Origin: Flavobacterium lipolyticum | Lineage (GTDB): Bacteria > Bacteroidota > Bacteroidia > Flavobacteriales > Flavobacteriaceae | Direction: 5' to 3' | Length of the DNA: 64,000 nt | Assembly: GCF_020905335.1 (NCBI RefSeq) | Contig: NZ_JAJJMN010000002.1 | Span: 434,001-498,000 of the forward strand | In this document: one piece after another, positions 12,601-20,513 of the stretch | How positions within the stretch are numbered: the first letter of the stretch is position 1 | How the letters are laid out: each line of letters starts with the position of its first letter | The notes under the pieces: model-generated | The model's input: only the letters and a program-made list of their open reading frames with translations | What the model was told of the DNA's origin: nothing | The model's database searches: none | Position numbers and translations under genes: made by a program

Positions 12601-15600
12601 CAACTACCTTTGCCAATTTGGCTCCTGGTACTTATGCTGTAACGACCACCAATACCACTACAGGCTGTGTTTCGTTGCCTACGAATTTAACCATCAATGC
12701 TGTTCCGGGTAACCCAGTAGCACCAACGGCGAGTGTAATCGTACAACCTGATTGTTTAACTCCAACGGGAACCATTGTAGTTACTGCTCCGGCTCCTGCG
12801 GCCAATGTGACTTATACCGTAACAGGTACCGCTCCGGTGAGACCTGCGGTGACACAGTCTACGGCTACTTTTGCCAATCTGGCTCCGGGTACTTATGCCG
12901 TAACGACCACTAATACTACTACAGGCTGTATTTCGTTACCTACCAATTTAACCATCAATGCCGTTCCGGGTAACCCTGCAGCACCAACGGCCAGTGTAAC
13001 GGTTCAACCTGATTGTTTAACCCTTACGGGTACCATTGTAGTCACAGCTCCGGCTCCTGCGGCCAATGTGACTTATACTGTAACGGGCACCAGTCCAGTA
13101 ACCCCTGCAGTGACACAGTCTACGGCTACCTTTGCCAATCTGGCCCCGGGTACTTACGCCGTAACGACTACCAATACCACTACAGGCTGTGTTTCGTTAC
13201 CAACCAATTTAACCATCAATGCCGTTCCAGTTCCACCAGTAGCACCAACCGCAAGTGTAACGGATCAGCCAGACTGTTTAACCCCTACGGGTATCATAGT
13301 AGTTACAGCACCGGCTCCTGCAGCCAATGTAACGTACACCGTAACGGGTACCAGTCCGGTGAGACCTGCGGTAACGCAGTCGGGTACTACTTTCGCTAAT
13401 CTGGCTCCTGGTACTTATGCCGTAACGACAACCAATACCACTACAGGCTGTGTTTCATTGCCTACAAATCTAACCATCAATGCCGTTCCGGGTAACCCTA
13501 CAGCGCCAACAGCCAGTGTAACGGTTCAACCTGACTGTTTAACCCTTACGGGTACCATTGTAGTCACAGCTCCGGCTCCTGCGGCCAATGTGACTTATAC
13601 TGTAACGGGCACCAGTCCAGTAACCCCTGCAGTGACACAGTCTACGACTACCTTTGCCAATCTGGCTCCGGGTACTTATGCCGTAACGACAACCAATACC
13701 ACTACGGGTTGTGTTTCATTGCCTACAAATCTAACCATCAATGCCGTTCCGGGGAATCCGGCAGCACCAACGGCCAGTGTAACGGCTCAGCCAGACTGTT
13801 TAACCCCTACGGGTACCATAGTAGTTACAGCACCGGCTCCTGCGGCCAATGTGACTTATACCGTAACAGGTACCGCTCCGGTGAGACCTGCGGTGACACA
13901 GTCTACGGCTACTTTTGCCAATCTGGCTCCGGGTACTTATGCCGTAACGACCACCAATACCACTACAGGCTGTGTTTCCTTGCCAACGAATTTAACCATC
14001 AATGCCGTTCCGGGTAACCCTGCAGCGCCAACGGCGAGTGTAACGGTTCAACCAGACTGTTTAACTCCAACAGGAACTATCGTAGTTACCGCTCCGGCTC
14101 CTGCGGCTAATGTAACTTATACTGTAACGGGTACCGCTCCAGTGACTCCTGCAGTGACACAGTCTACGGCTACCTTTGCCAATCTGGCCCCGGGTACTTA
14201 CGCCGTAACGACTACCAATACCACTACAGGCTGTGTTTCGTTACCAACCAATTTAACCATCAATGCCGTTCCAGTTCCACCAGTAGCACCAACCGCAAGT
14301 GTAACGGATCAGCCAGACTGTTTAACCCCTACGGGTATCATAGTAGTTACAGCACCGGCTCCTGCAGCCAATGTAACGTACACCGTAACGGGTACCAGTC
14401 CGGTGAGACCTGCGGTAACGCAGTCGGGTACTACTTTCGCTAATCTGGCTCCTGGTACTTATGCCGTAACGACAACCAATACCACTACAGGCTGTGTTTC
14501 ATTACCAACGAATTTAACGATCAATGCCATTCCAGTTCCACCAGTAGCGCCAGTGGTAACTGTTGTTGATAATTGTGATGGCACATCTACTTTGTCAACT
14601 ACAGCTTTAGGTTCTTTATTGTGGAGCAATGGAGCGACAACATCAAGTATCACGGTATCTATAGCTGGGACGTATAGCATTACTGCTACTGTTAACGGTT
14701 GCACAAGTCTTGCCGGTTCGGGTGTGGCTACACCAAGAATAACACCAAGAGCTTTTGAGATAACACGTTTACAACCAAACTGTACAAGAACAAGTGGTAC
14801 TATTACCATAAAAATTCAAAATGCAGGCGATACTTATAGTTTTGATAACGGTAATACTTTTAGCGCAAATAACATTAAAGAAGGACTTGCAGCAGGGACT
14901 TATCTTGTGATTGTAAGAAGTGCTTTGGGTTGTCAATCAGAAGCAGTGCCCATTACGATAAGTAATAGTGAATGTCCGGGTATTGCTATTATAAAAAAAT
15001 CACAATTTGTAGATGAAAATCAGGACGGATATGTACAAGTTGGGGAAACTATTAGATATAGTTTTGAAGTTAAAAATACAGGTAACACACCTTTAACCAA
15101 TGTAATGGTAACGGATAATTTACTAGGATTAGTTTTGTCCGGAAGCCCAATTAATTTAGGGATTGGCGAAATAAACACTACAAATTTTAGCGGTGTTTAT
15201 CGCATTACTCAGGCCGATATTGATTTTGGATCGGTTGTTAATCAGGCTATGGCAGAGGGAACAACTCCTTCTAATACTAAAGTTAGTGATCTTTCTGATG
15301 ATAACAGCTTCTTAGAAAATGATCCTACTATTCTCGCCATACAAGACTGTAATGTTGAAGTATTCAACGCTGTTTCTCCAAATTCAGATGGAATTAATGA
15401 TGAGTTTCTTATTAAAGGTTTAACATGTTACCAGAATAATACAGTTGAAATTTATAACCGTTGGGGAGTTAAAGTATTTGAGACAACTAATTATGGTTCT
15501 AATGAGAATTTTTTCAGAGGTTATTCAGATGGCAGAACAACAATTTCCAGAAATGAGAAATTACCGGATGGAACTTATTTCTATATTCTAAAGTATGTTG

Positions 15601-15653
15601 ATAACGCTTCTAAAATGCATGATAAGTCTGGTTATTTGTATTTAAACAACTAG
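6669..15653 (+). CDS. Giant repeat-rich T9SS adhesin with type B C-terminal domain (SprB-like role)
   Basis: 2994 residues. A signal peptide (about 1-30, ending QLEAQ) is followed by a propeller-like N-terminal region (about 31-300, reminiscent of DUF6923), then PKD/Ig-like modules. Residues 536-2623 are 24 uninterrupted copies of an 87-residue Thr/Pro/Ala/Val-rich unit with two fixed cysteines (unit positions 15 and 73). Next come further Ig-like modules, a DUF11-type domain (about 2775-2895) and a C-terminal domain (about 2900-2994) with the signature VSPNSDGINDEF, IYNRWGVKVFE and LPDGTYFYIL. That signature is the gliding-motility-associated type B sorting domain, which sends proteins through the type IX system and usually needs a SprF/PorP partner; exactly such a gene follows 46 bases downstream. 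By analogy with SprB it is likely a surface filament for adhesion or gliding, but the sequence is not clearly SprB itself. Confidence 0.9.
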   Translation: MKNFTPKSFNFLKPVFLLFLLGISYQLEAQTCAGLNSIYQTRGGTGTTVNIFEYNLPLQRFNALSTSVTTGITSGAASAYNSNTGYLYINGDGTDPLHDVRVFDPAAGFGYVGKISLNLMGTQDIYANMFSRGDYIYFRDEAKNILTRFNVNQPFVGGVFSVNVEQIPLTNNMGGAYSANDYTYYNGKFYGIAGKGTSPRTECFLIIIDEVAQTLESRVLKLTDSNVSHRFGNTIGNDFGAVWIDSKGVMMFFNNDTGNVYLLKDVDLPGSTNINWVLPSNTSSDNDGFGCESIDLFTPIIAIGGICSLPGTATITNYLNNASEYEYRFYEYPSGTPVSGVTTSSAGVISGLNYNQAYTAALYIIGADYTSSPSEVFTIPSITGPTADAGSDFTKNCTINVTGKQIGMVAEPGVTYSWSPSTGLDFNSPYSSSNPFANPSVTTTYELTTTKSGCSKTDTVVVTVDTTPPATPIVTVVNNCGNSVLSTTALGTLLWSNGQTGSSITVTDSATYTVTTTAANGCVSAAGSGVSAPNANPAAPTASVTVQPDCLTPTGTIVVTAPAPAANVTYTVTGTAPVTPAVTRSTTTFANLAPGTYAVTTTNTTTGCVSLPTNLTINAVPGNPAAPTASVTVQPDCLTPTGTIVVTAPAPAANVTYTVTGTSPVTPAVTQSTTTFANLAPGAYAVTTTNTTTGCVSLPTNLTINAVPGNPAAPTASVTVQPDCLTLTGTIVVTAPAPAANVTYTVTGTSPVTPAVTQSTTTFANLAPGTYAVTTTNTTTGCVSLPTNLTINAVPGNPAAPTASVTVQPNCLTPTGTIVVTAPAPAANVTYTVTGTSPVTPAVTQSTTTFANLAPGTYAVTTTNTTTGCISLPTNLTINAVPGNPAAPTASVTVQPDCLTLTGTIVVTAPAPAANVTYTVTGTSPVTPAVTQSTTTFANLAPGTYAVTTTNTTTGCVSLPTSLTINAVPVPPVAPTASVTAQPDCLTPTGTIVVTAPAPAANVTYTVTGTSPVRPAVTQSGTTFANLAPGTYAVTTTNTTTGCVSLPTNLTINAVPGNPAAPTASVTVQPDCLTPTGTIVITAPAPAANVTYTVTGTSPVTPSVTKSTATFANLAPGTYAVTTTNTTTGCVSLPTNLTINAVPGNPVAPTASVTVQPDCLTPTGTIVVTAPAPAANVTYTVTGTSPVTPSVTRSTTTFANLAPGTYAVTTTNTTTGCVSLPTNLTINAVPGNPAAPTASVTVQPDCLTPTGTIVITAPAPAANVTYTVTGTSPVTPSVTKSTATFANLAPGTYAVTTTNTTTGCVSLPTNLTINAVPGNPVAPTASVTVQPDCLTPTGTIVVTAPAPAANVTYTVTGTSPVTPSVTRSTTTFANLAPGTYAVTTTNTTTGCVSLPTNLTINAVPGNPAAPTASVTVQPDCLTPTGTIVITAPAPAANVTYTVTGTSPVTPSVTKSTATFANLAPGTYAVTTTNTTTGCVSLPTNLTINAVPGNPVAPTASVTVQPDCLTPTGTIVVTAPAPAANVTYTVTGTSPVTPSVTRSTTTFANLAPGTYAVTTTNTTTGCVSLPTNLTINAVPGNPAAPTASVTVQPDCLTPTGTIVITAPTPAANVTYTVRGTSPVRPAVTQSTTTFANLAPGTYAVTTTNTTTGCVSLPTNLTINAVPGNPAAPTASVTAQPDCLTPTGTIVVTAPAPAANVTYTVTGTAPVRPAVTQSTTTFANLAPGTYAVTTTNTTTGCVSLPTNLTINAVPGNPAAPTASVTVQPDCLTPTGTIVVTAPAPAANVTYTVTGTSPVTPSVTQSTATFANLAPGTYAVTTTNTTTGCVSLPTNLTINAVPVPPVAPTASVTDQPDCLTPTGIIVVTAPAPAANVTYTVTGTSPVRPAVTQSGTTFANLAPGTYAVTTTNTTTGCVSLPTNLTINAVPGNPTAPTASVTVQPDCLTPTGTIVITAPAPAANVTYTVTGTSPVTPSVTQSTTTFANLAPGTYAVTTTNTTTGCVSLPTNLTINAVPGNPVAPTASVIVQPDCLTPTGTIVVTAPAPAANVTYTVTGTAPVRPAVTQSTATFANLAPGTYAVTTTNTTTGCISLPTNLTINAVPGNPAAPTASVTVQPDCLTLTGTIVVTAPAPAANVTYTVTGTSPVTPAVTQSTATFANLAPGTYAVTTTNTTTGCVSLPTNLTINAVPVPPVAPTASVTDQPDCLTPTGIIVVTAPAPAANVTYTVTGTSPVRPAVTQSGTTFANLAPGTYAVTTTNTTTGCVSLPTNLTINAVPGNPTAPTASVTVQPDCLTLTGTIVVTAPAPAANVTYTVTGTSPVTPAVTQSTTTFANLAPGTYAVTTTNTTTGCVSLPTNLTINAVPGNPAAPTASVTAQPDCLTPTGTIVVTAPAPAANVTYTVTGTAPVRPAVTQSTATFANLAPGTYAVTTTNTTTGCVSLPTNLTINAVPGNPAAPTASVTVQPDCLTPTGTIVVTAPAPAANVTYTVTGTAPVTPAVTQSTATFANLAPGTYAVTTTNTTTGCVSLPTNLTINAVPVPPVAPTASVTDQPDCLTPTGIIVVTAPAPAANVTYTVTGTSPVRPAVTQSGTTFANLAPGTYAVTTTNTTTGCVSLPTNLTINAIPVPPVAPVVTVVDNCDGTSTLSTTALGSLLWSNGATTSSITVSIAGTYSITATVNGCTSLAGSGVATPRITPRAFEITRLQPNCTRTSGTITIKIQNAGDTYSFDNGNTFSANNIKEGLAAGTYLVIVRSALGCQSEAVPITISNSECPGIAIIKKSQFVDENQDGYVQVGETIRYSFEVKNTGNTPLTNVMVTDNLLGLVLSGSPINLGIGEINTTNFSGVYRITQADIDFGSVVNQAMAEGTTPSNTKVSDLSDDNSFLENDPTILAIQDCNVEVFNAVSPNSDGINDEFLIKGLTCYQNNTVEIYNRWGVKVFETTNYGSNENFFRGYSDGRTTISRNEKLPDGTYFYILKYVDNASKMHDKSGYLYLNN
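8274..14537 (+). repeat. 24 tandem 261-bp units inside the adhesin gene
   Basis: Units begin at 8274 + 261n (n = 0 to 23) with no insertion or deletion at all. Typical unit landmarks are NPAAPTASVTVQPDC at the start and GCVSLPTNLTINAVPG at the end. Higher order is visible. Units 7-8, 9-10 and 11-12 form three almost identical 522-bp dimers (from 9840, 10362 and 10884). Units 16, 20 and 24 (from 12189, 13233 and 14277) are near-identical and mark a four-unit, 1044-bp super-period. This points to recent unequal crossing-over. The array is more GC-rich than its surroundings. Confidence 0.97.
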
Positions 15654-15699
15654 TTCAGGTTAATTTTCTTTCCCTACTTATAATTTAAAATATACGAAA

Positions 15700-16611
15700 A
15701 TGAAGATTAAAATAATAGTTTTAGCGCTTATATCCTTTGCCGGTTATGCTCAACAAGATGCTCAGTTCACACAATATATGTACAACACCATAAGTATTAA
15801 TCCGGCCTATGCGGGGTCCCGTGGAGCTTTAAGTATTTTCGGACTGTACCGCACCCAGTGGATTGGGCTTGACGGAGCTCCGGAAACAAGCAGTTTTTCG
15901 GTTAATACACCAATAAATGGCAGTAACTTAGGAGTAGGAGTTTCCTTTGTAAGTGATAAAATTGGTCCCACGAATGAAAACGCAATATCAACTGATATAT
16001 CTTACACGATCCGCACATCAGCAAATTTTAAGCTCTCTTTTGGTATCAAAGGAACAGCCAATTTGTTTAATCTGGATGTTAACCGATTGCATCCTGCCAG
16101 TCAGGGAGATCCAAAATTTCAAAACTTAACCAATAAATTTTATCCAAATGTAGGAGCAGGGGTTTACTGGCATTCCGATAAAGCTTATGTTGGTTTGTCT
16201 GTGCCCGGATTTATTGAAACCAATCGATATGATGATAACGATGTGGCGATTTATAAAGATAAAATGAATTATTATTTAATGGCCGGTTATGTATTTGATT
16301 TAGATCATTATCAATACATAAAGTTTAAACCTGCCGTACTGACTAAAGTAGTTGAAGGTGCTCCTCTGCAAGTAGATGTTTCTGCCAATTTTATGTTTAT
16401 GGACAAGTTTGTAGCCGGAGTGGCTTACAGATGGAGTGCCGCAATGAGCGCCATGGTGGGCTTTCAAATTAGTGATGGAATGTATATTGGCTATGGTTAT
16501 GATTACGAAACCACCAATTTAAACAATTACAACTCAGGATCACATGAAATCTTTCTGCGTTACGAATTTTTAAGAAAAAATGATCGAATAACGACACCGA
16601 GATTCTTCTAA
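15700..16611 (+). CDS. SprF/PorP-family outer-membrane protein, adhesin secretion partner
   Basis: 303 residues with a signal peptide (IIVLALISFAGYAQQ) and the family N-terminal signature DAQFTQYMYNTISINPAYAGSRG. The rest is a chain of amphipathic strands ending in an aromatic strand (EIFLRYEFLRKNDRI), as expected for a beta-barrel. PorP/SprF-family proteins sit in the outer membrane; SprF is needed for export and surface attachment of SprB, whose gene it follows in Flavobacterium johnsoniae. The same order is seen here, 46 bases after the adhesin stop and followed by TPR and OmpA-type genes, so this copy probably serves the giant adhesin specifically. Family assignment is strong; specificity is inferred from position. 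Confidence 0.9.
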   Translation: MKIKIIVLALISFAGYAQQDAQFTQYMYNTISINPAYAGSRGALSIFGLYRTQWIGLDGAPETSSFSVNTPINGSNLGVGVSFVSDKIGPTNENAISTDISYTIRTSANFKLSFGIKGTANLFNLDVNRLHPASQGDPKFQNLTNKFYPNVGAGVYWHSDKAYVGLSVPGFIETNRYDDNDVAIYKDKMNYYLMAGYVFDLDHYQYIKFKPAVLTKVVEGAPLQVDVSANFMFMDKFVAGVAYRWSAAMSAMVGFQISDGMYIGYGYDYETTNLNNYNSGSHEIFLRYEFLRKNDRITTPRFF

Positions 16612-16708
16612 ATACTATAATTAAAAAGGTTGTACAGAAAGAAAAAATATAGCATTTAAATATTAGTGGTACTTCAAAAAGTAGGCAATATTCATTTAAA
16701 ACGATATT

Positions 16709-17392
16709 ATGAAAAATCATTTACTCCTTTATTATACAACAATAGTTAGTATGTTTTCATTCAATTGTTTTGCGCAAAATGTCAGTAATCTTTATTTGAA
16801 TCAAAAGAAAATTGGAGATTCAAAAACGAATGTCCTGGCCATGACAGACAAAAATTATCCCGGGAAAAAAGTTGCATATTATCACGTTGAAGAAATCATT
16901 AATGTAAAATTTGGGAGTCACAAGACAACCTATGATGTGACTGATCCTGAACTAATAAACACAAATAATCTGGGGCCTAACAACACTCGTACTATAACGC
17001 CAAAGTTTGCCAATGCAGAAAATAATACTTTAAAATTAAAAGCTGCCAAATCAAGGGTAATCGAAGATTCATCTGCTATTACAACAACGGAGATTAAGAA
17101 AAAGAAAAATGTTTCTGTTTATATCGATGTGATAAAAACATATGAAAGAATGTATAATAAAGGTTACAGATCGGTCGATATGCTGAAAAAAACAGGAAAT
17201 GCTTATTTTTTTAATGGAGACATGGATAGCGCCGCCAAAAGCTATGCAGATTTATTCAAAATGACTTCTGACTTAGAGCCTGAATATTATTATCGTTTTT
17301 CGCTTTCATTACGATCAGTTGGAGAAAACGATAAAGCGAATGAAATGCTTAAAAAATTTAATGAATTATCCGGGAATACTGCCAGAGAGTAA
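16709..17392 (+). CDS. Exported TPR-type protein, partial paralogue of the next gene
   Basis: 227 residues with a signal peptide (residues about 1-24, ending CFAQ). Residues about 25-125 are Asn/Lys-rich and unlike known domains. Residues about 127-225 (YIDVIKTYERMYNKGYRSVD ... EPEYYYRFSLSLRSVGENDK) align closely with residues about 35-120 of the OmpA-type protein encoded 55 bases downstream. The shared part has the helix-pair pattern of TPR repeats. The gene lies inside the adhesin-SprF-OmpA unit, so it probably acts in the periplasm or at the outer membrane with them. It may be a duplicated TPR head that gained a new N-terminus and lacks the peptidoglycan-binding OmpA part. Function is unknown beyond that. 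Confidence 0.75.
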   Translation: MKNHLLLYYTTIVSMFSFNCFAQNVSNLYLNQKKIGDSKTNVLAMTDKNYPGKKVAYYHVEEIINVKFGSHKTTYDVTDPELINTNNLGPNNTRTITPKFANAENNTLKLKAAKSRVIEDSSAITTTEIKKKKNVSVYIDVIKTYERMYNKGYRSVDMLKKTGNAYFFNGDMDSAAKSYADLFKMTSDLEPEYYYRFSLSLRSVGENDKANEMLKKFNELSGNTARE

Positions 17393-17447
17393 GTCAGATT
17401 GAATAATAGAGACCACTCATAAATATTACCCTAAAAAATAGTAAAAC

Positions 17448-19382
17448 ATGAAAAATTTTATACTCTTTTGCCTCACAATACTATGTTTTTTGCCATCAAA
17501 CACTTATTCGCAACAGAAGAAAGTAATTGCTGCGGATAAAAAATACAATAGTTACGCTTATATCGATGCCATTAAAACATATGAACGTTTAGCCGAAAAA
17601 GGATACAGCTCTGAAGACATGCTTAAGAAACTGGGGAACTCCTTGTATTTCAATTCAGAATTTGAAAAAGCTGCAAAATGGTATGGTAAATTATTTGCCA
17701 TGAATGTGGAAATAGAACCGGAATACTACTATCGTTATGCACAATCATTAAAATCTACCGGCGATGTGGTCAAAGCCAATCAGATGCTTGATTTGTTCAA
17801 TCAAAAAGCAGGAAATGACAGACGAGGTAAACTTTATGAAGAGGATAAGAATTATATTGATGAAATTAAAGCCAATACAGGCATCTATAAAATTAGCGAT
17901 CCCGGAATAAATAGTAAATACTCCGATTACGGGACTGCATTTTATAACAACAAGATTGTTTTTACTTCGGCCAGAGATACGGGTAGTTTGGGACAACGCA
18001 AGCACAAATGGACCAACGAAAGTTTTACCAATCTGTACGAATCGGATATAGATCAGGATTTTAAAGCGGAGAAACCGAAAAAGATTCAGTCCAAAATAAA
18101 TTCGAAGTATCACGAATCTACACCAGTGTTTACAAAGGATGGAAAAACAGTGTATTTTACACGAAACAACTACATTAATGATAAAAAAGGGAAAGATGGA
18201 ACGAACACTACCTTGATTAAAATATACAAGGCCACGTTTGAAAATGGAGATTGGGTAAATATCACAGAACTTCCATTCGACAGTAACGACTATAGTACCG
18301 CACATCCCGCATTGAGTCCGGATGAGAAAACATTATATTTTGCATCAGATATGCCCGGAACATTTGGACAATCGGATATTTTCAAAGTTAGTATCAATAG
18401 TAATGGAGGATTCGGTACTCCGGTTAATCTGGGGAAAAGTATCAATACGGAGGGAAAAGAAACATTCCCTTATATTACAGATGAAAATGAAATCTATTTT
18501 GCTTCAGACGGACATCCCGGTCTTGGAGGCTTGGATGTTTTTAGTGGAAAAATCAATGAAAACGGTGTAAGTGATATTCAAAATATTGGCGCAGATATCA
18601 ATTCAGTGCGGGATGATTTTGCTTTTATAATCGACACCAAATCTCAAAGAGGTTTTTTCTCCTCCAATAGAGAAGGAGGGAAGGGGGCTGATGATATTTA
18701 TGAATTTTTGAGAACAAAAAAGGTAACTTGTACTCAGGAATTGTATGGTGTAATAACTGATGTTGGCACCGGCGAAATTTTACCAAACACCAAATTAACC
18801 TTATTTGATAGCCAGTTTAATGTAGTAGGAACAACTTATTCAGATGAATCCGGTAACTATACTTTCTCTGTCGAGTGTTTGAAAACGTACCATGTGAGGG
18901 CTGAAAAAGAGAAATATTTGACTAAGGAATTAAGCGTTACCGTATCAAATGAAACAGGAAAAACAAACTTGCCAATTACCCTTGAAAAATTAGGATGTAC
19001 GGTAACAATTGGCGATGATTTAGCGAAATGTTTTGGCATAAAAATGATCTACTTTGCCTTAGATAAATCAGACATCAGAGCGGAGGCAGTACTGGATCTT
19101 GAGAAAATTTTAGATGTTTTAAAACAGTATCCGGAAATGAAACTGGATATACGTTCCCATACCGATAGCCGTCAGACTCACAAATATAACGAGGGATTAT
19201 CTGACAGAAGGGCGAAATCGACTATTAAGTGGTTAGTTCAAAATGGAATAAATCCGAGCAGATTAGAAGGTAAAGGATATGGAGAAACACAACTGATAAA
19301 CGGATGTTCTGATGGTGTAAAATGTACAGAAGAAGAGCATCAGGCTAATAGACGTAGCGAATTTATTGTTGTTGCTTTATAA
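17448..19382 (+). CDS. OmpA-family protein with TPR and PD40 repeats
   Basis: 644 residues: signal peptide (about 1-22, ending TYSQQ), a TPR pair (about 35-120), a PD40/WD40-like propeller (about 150-420, with repeated patterns such as HPALSPDEKTLYFASD and TDENEIYFASDGHPG), a carboxypeptidase-regulatory-like beta domain (about 430-515), and a C-terminal OmpA domain (about 535-644) with the peptidoglycan-binding pattern DIRSHTDSRQTHKYNEGLSDRRA and NRRSEF. Proteins of this layout commonly follow SprF/PorP genes and anchor outer-membrane adhesin machinery to the cell wall. It is the last gene of the adhesin unit; a strong terminator lies 65 bases after its stop. Confidence 0.92.
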   Translation: MKNFILFCLTILCFLPSNTYSQQKKVIAADKKYNSYAYIDAIKTYERLAEKGYSSEDMLKKLGNSLYFNSEFEKAAKWYGKLFAMNVEIEPEYYYRYAQSLKSTGDVVKANQMLDLFNQKAGNDRRGKLYEEDKNYIDEIKANTGIYKISDPGINSKYSDYGTAFYNNKIVFTSARDTGSLGQRKHKWTNESFTNLYESDIDQDFKAEKPKKIQSKINSKYHESTPVFTKDGKTVYFTRNNYINDKKGKDGTNTTLIKIYKATFENGDWVNITELPFDSNDYSTAHPALSPDEKTLYFASDMPGTFGQSDIFKVSINSNGGFGTPVNLGKSINTEGKETFPYITDENEIYFASDGHPGLGGLDVFSGKINENGVSDIQNIGADINSVRDDFAFIIDTKSQRGFFSSNREGGKGADDIYEFLRTKKVTCTQELYGVITDVGTGEILPNTKLTLFDSQFNVVGTTYSDESGNYTFSVECLKTYHVRAEKEKYLTKELSVTVSNETGKTNLPITLEKLGCTVTIGDDLAKCFGIKMIYFALDKSDIRAEAVLDLEKILDVLKQYPEMKLDIRSHTDSRQTHKYNEGLSDRRAKSTIKWLVQNGINPSRLEGKGYGETQLINGCSDGVKCTEEEHQANRRSEFIVVAL

Positions 19383-19447
19383 TTTACCAGAAGTGTAATC
19401 AAAAAAAAATAGAAACATTTATTTGGAAGATTATGTTTTTATGGACA

Positions 19448-19484
19448 AGTAGCTGTCTCAAAATTTGAGACGGCTACTTTTTTT
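19448..19484 (+). terminator. Intrinsic terminator of the adhesin unit
   Basis: Stem arms AGTAGCTGTCTCAAA and TTTGAGACGGCTACT (one G-T type mismatch) with almost no loop, followed by seven T. It closes the adhesin-SprF-TPR-OmpA unit. Confidence 0.9.
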
Positions 19485-19573
19485 ATAACAGTTTGTTTTA
19501 ATCAGCGGCTTAGCACTAAATAACAGTTTAGTAAAAGTAATAATAGATTTTAGATGTTGAAGATTACAACAGC

Positions 19574-19825
19574 TTAATCTTCATTCACAGCGACAAACAA
19601 TTGGCTAAACAGTTGGGCATCTATGTCTGAAACAGCTTTAATCTTGACATGTCGCATCGTTTTTCCGGTACTCTCTAAAAACCCATTAGGGCCATTGAGT
19701 TTTTCAATATTTCTGCTAAAACCAAGATTGACATGATTCGTGTTGGTTTGTAGGTAAGCAAAATCTTTAGTTGACTTAAAAACGGGTCTGCTCCACTTGT
19801 ATTCCTGAACTACACCATCAACAGT
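19574..19825 (-). pseudogene. DUF1801-family remnant, 5' part missing
   Basis: 83 codons open on the minus strand ending at the TAA at 19574-19576. The reading begins right after an in-frame TAG (19826-19828) with no start codon. The protein text (EYKWSRPVFKSTKDFAYLQT, then TGKTMRHVKIK) matches the C-terminal half of DUF1801/YdhG-type small proteins, whose N-terminal half is absent. It is therefore a truncated remnant. The loss lies directly beside a terminator and tRNA fragment, consistent with a breakpoint created by insertion of accessory DNA. An intact, different DUF1801 gene is at 61678-62040. Confidence 0.7.
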
Positions 19826-19887
19826 CTAAAAGAAAAAAAACTATGAGTCTTAGGATTTGCAGGTTTTATAATGTTTTCTTAGGTCAT

Positions 19888-19920
19888 AAAAAAGTCCTGA
19901 AATGTTTCAGGACTTTTTTA
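19888..19920 (-). terminator. Bidirectional terminator hairpin next to the tRNA fragment
   Basis: AAGTCCTGAAA and TTTCAGGACTT pair perfectly around a two-base loop, with A and T runs on both sides. On the minus strand it would directly follow the tRNA 3' end at 19921, as terminators often do. Confidence 0.85.
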
Positions 19921-19941
19921 TGGGGAGAGCAGGATTCGAAC
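19921..19941 (-). other. tRNA 3'-end fragment, candidate attachment site
   Basis: Read on the minus strand the sequence gives the T-loop GTTCGAATC, a T-stem 3' strand CCTGC and an acceptor-like TCTCCCCA. The bases before the T-loop do not pair with the T-stem and no anticodon arm follows, so only the last about 20 bases of a tRNA are present. This is the pattern left when an element recombines at a tRNA 3' end. The tRNA identity cannot be told. A terminator lies immediately downstream. Confidence 0.5.
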
Positions 19942-19994
19942 ATTAAGCTTGAAACCCTTGCCTATACTACATTCGTTAATTTTTTTAATCACTT

Positions 19995-20017
19995 TGCCAC
20001 GATTTTGCCGCGAAACT
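19995..20017 (+). repeat. Left copy of a 23-bp near-repeat (candidate att-like site)
   Basis: Core TGCCACGATTTTGCC followed by GCGAAACT. A copy with 20 of 23 identical bases, same orientation, lies at 29346-29368. The two enclose 9.3 kb of accessory genes. The motif itself contains TGCCRCRA twice, 12 bases apart. Confidence 0.5.
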
Positions 20018-20387
20018 TAGAATTATCAATTTACAAGAACTCTATCTTGTTTTAAATGAGTAAGATAATTCTATTTGTATCTAAAAATAGGCAACTTTTT
20101 TGATAAATGCGGGAAATTAACAACTTAATATATTCGAACTTAGACTTCTTAGAGCCTTATTGGGTTGGTTTTTTGCTTTGTGTTATTAGTAAGAACTTGC
20201 TAATTTATACTGTTTTCTACCCCAAAGCAAAAAAGGCGGTTTCATCTCTTCCGAAGTAATTACCAATAATACCTAGGTGGGAATTATTAGTAAAAGTGCA
20301 ATATTTAAGTTTTCAAAATTAGAATACAAAAATAATAAACAATTGTATATAAGGAATTTATTTGTAATTTCCAAAAACACATCTCCT

Positions 20388-20416
20388 TTTGTTTTGTAGG
20401 ATATTTTGTATCTTTG
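20388..20416 (+). promoter_or_regulatory. Bacteroidota-type promoter for the short PID-type gene
   Basis: TTTG at 20388-20391 and TATCTTTG at 20409-20416 are 17 bases apart, matching the TTTG / TANNTTTG consensus. The predicted transcript would start about 90 bases before the ATG at 20514. Confidence 0.5.
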
Positions 20417-20513
20417 AATAAATAGATTACTAAGCCTAATTATTGTCATACCAAGAATAGAATAGTAAAAAATTACAATTTAATTAGTTTCACACCTCTT
20501 AATCATACGTAAT

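Noticed and set aside
13013..13399. Long alternate frames inside the adhesin repeats, also 13709-14017 and minus strand 14459-14809
   Set aside because: They are by-products of the repetitive coding sequence and have biased, repetitive composition with no start context.
8274..14537. Regular repeats that could be taken for a CRISPR array
   Set aside because: The 261-bp units are fully coding, in one frame, with an exact multiple of three and no unique spacers; they are protein repeats.
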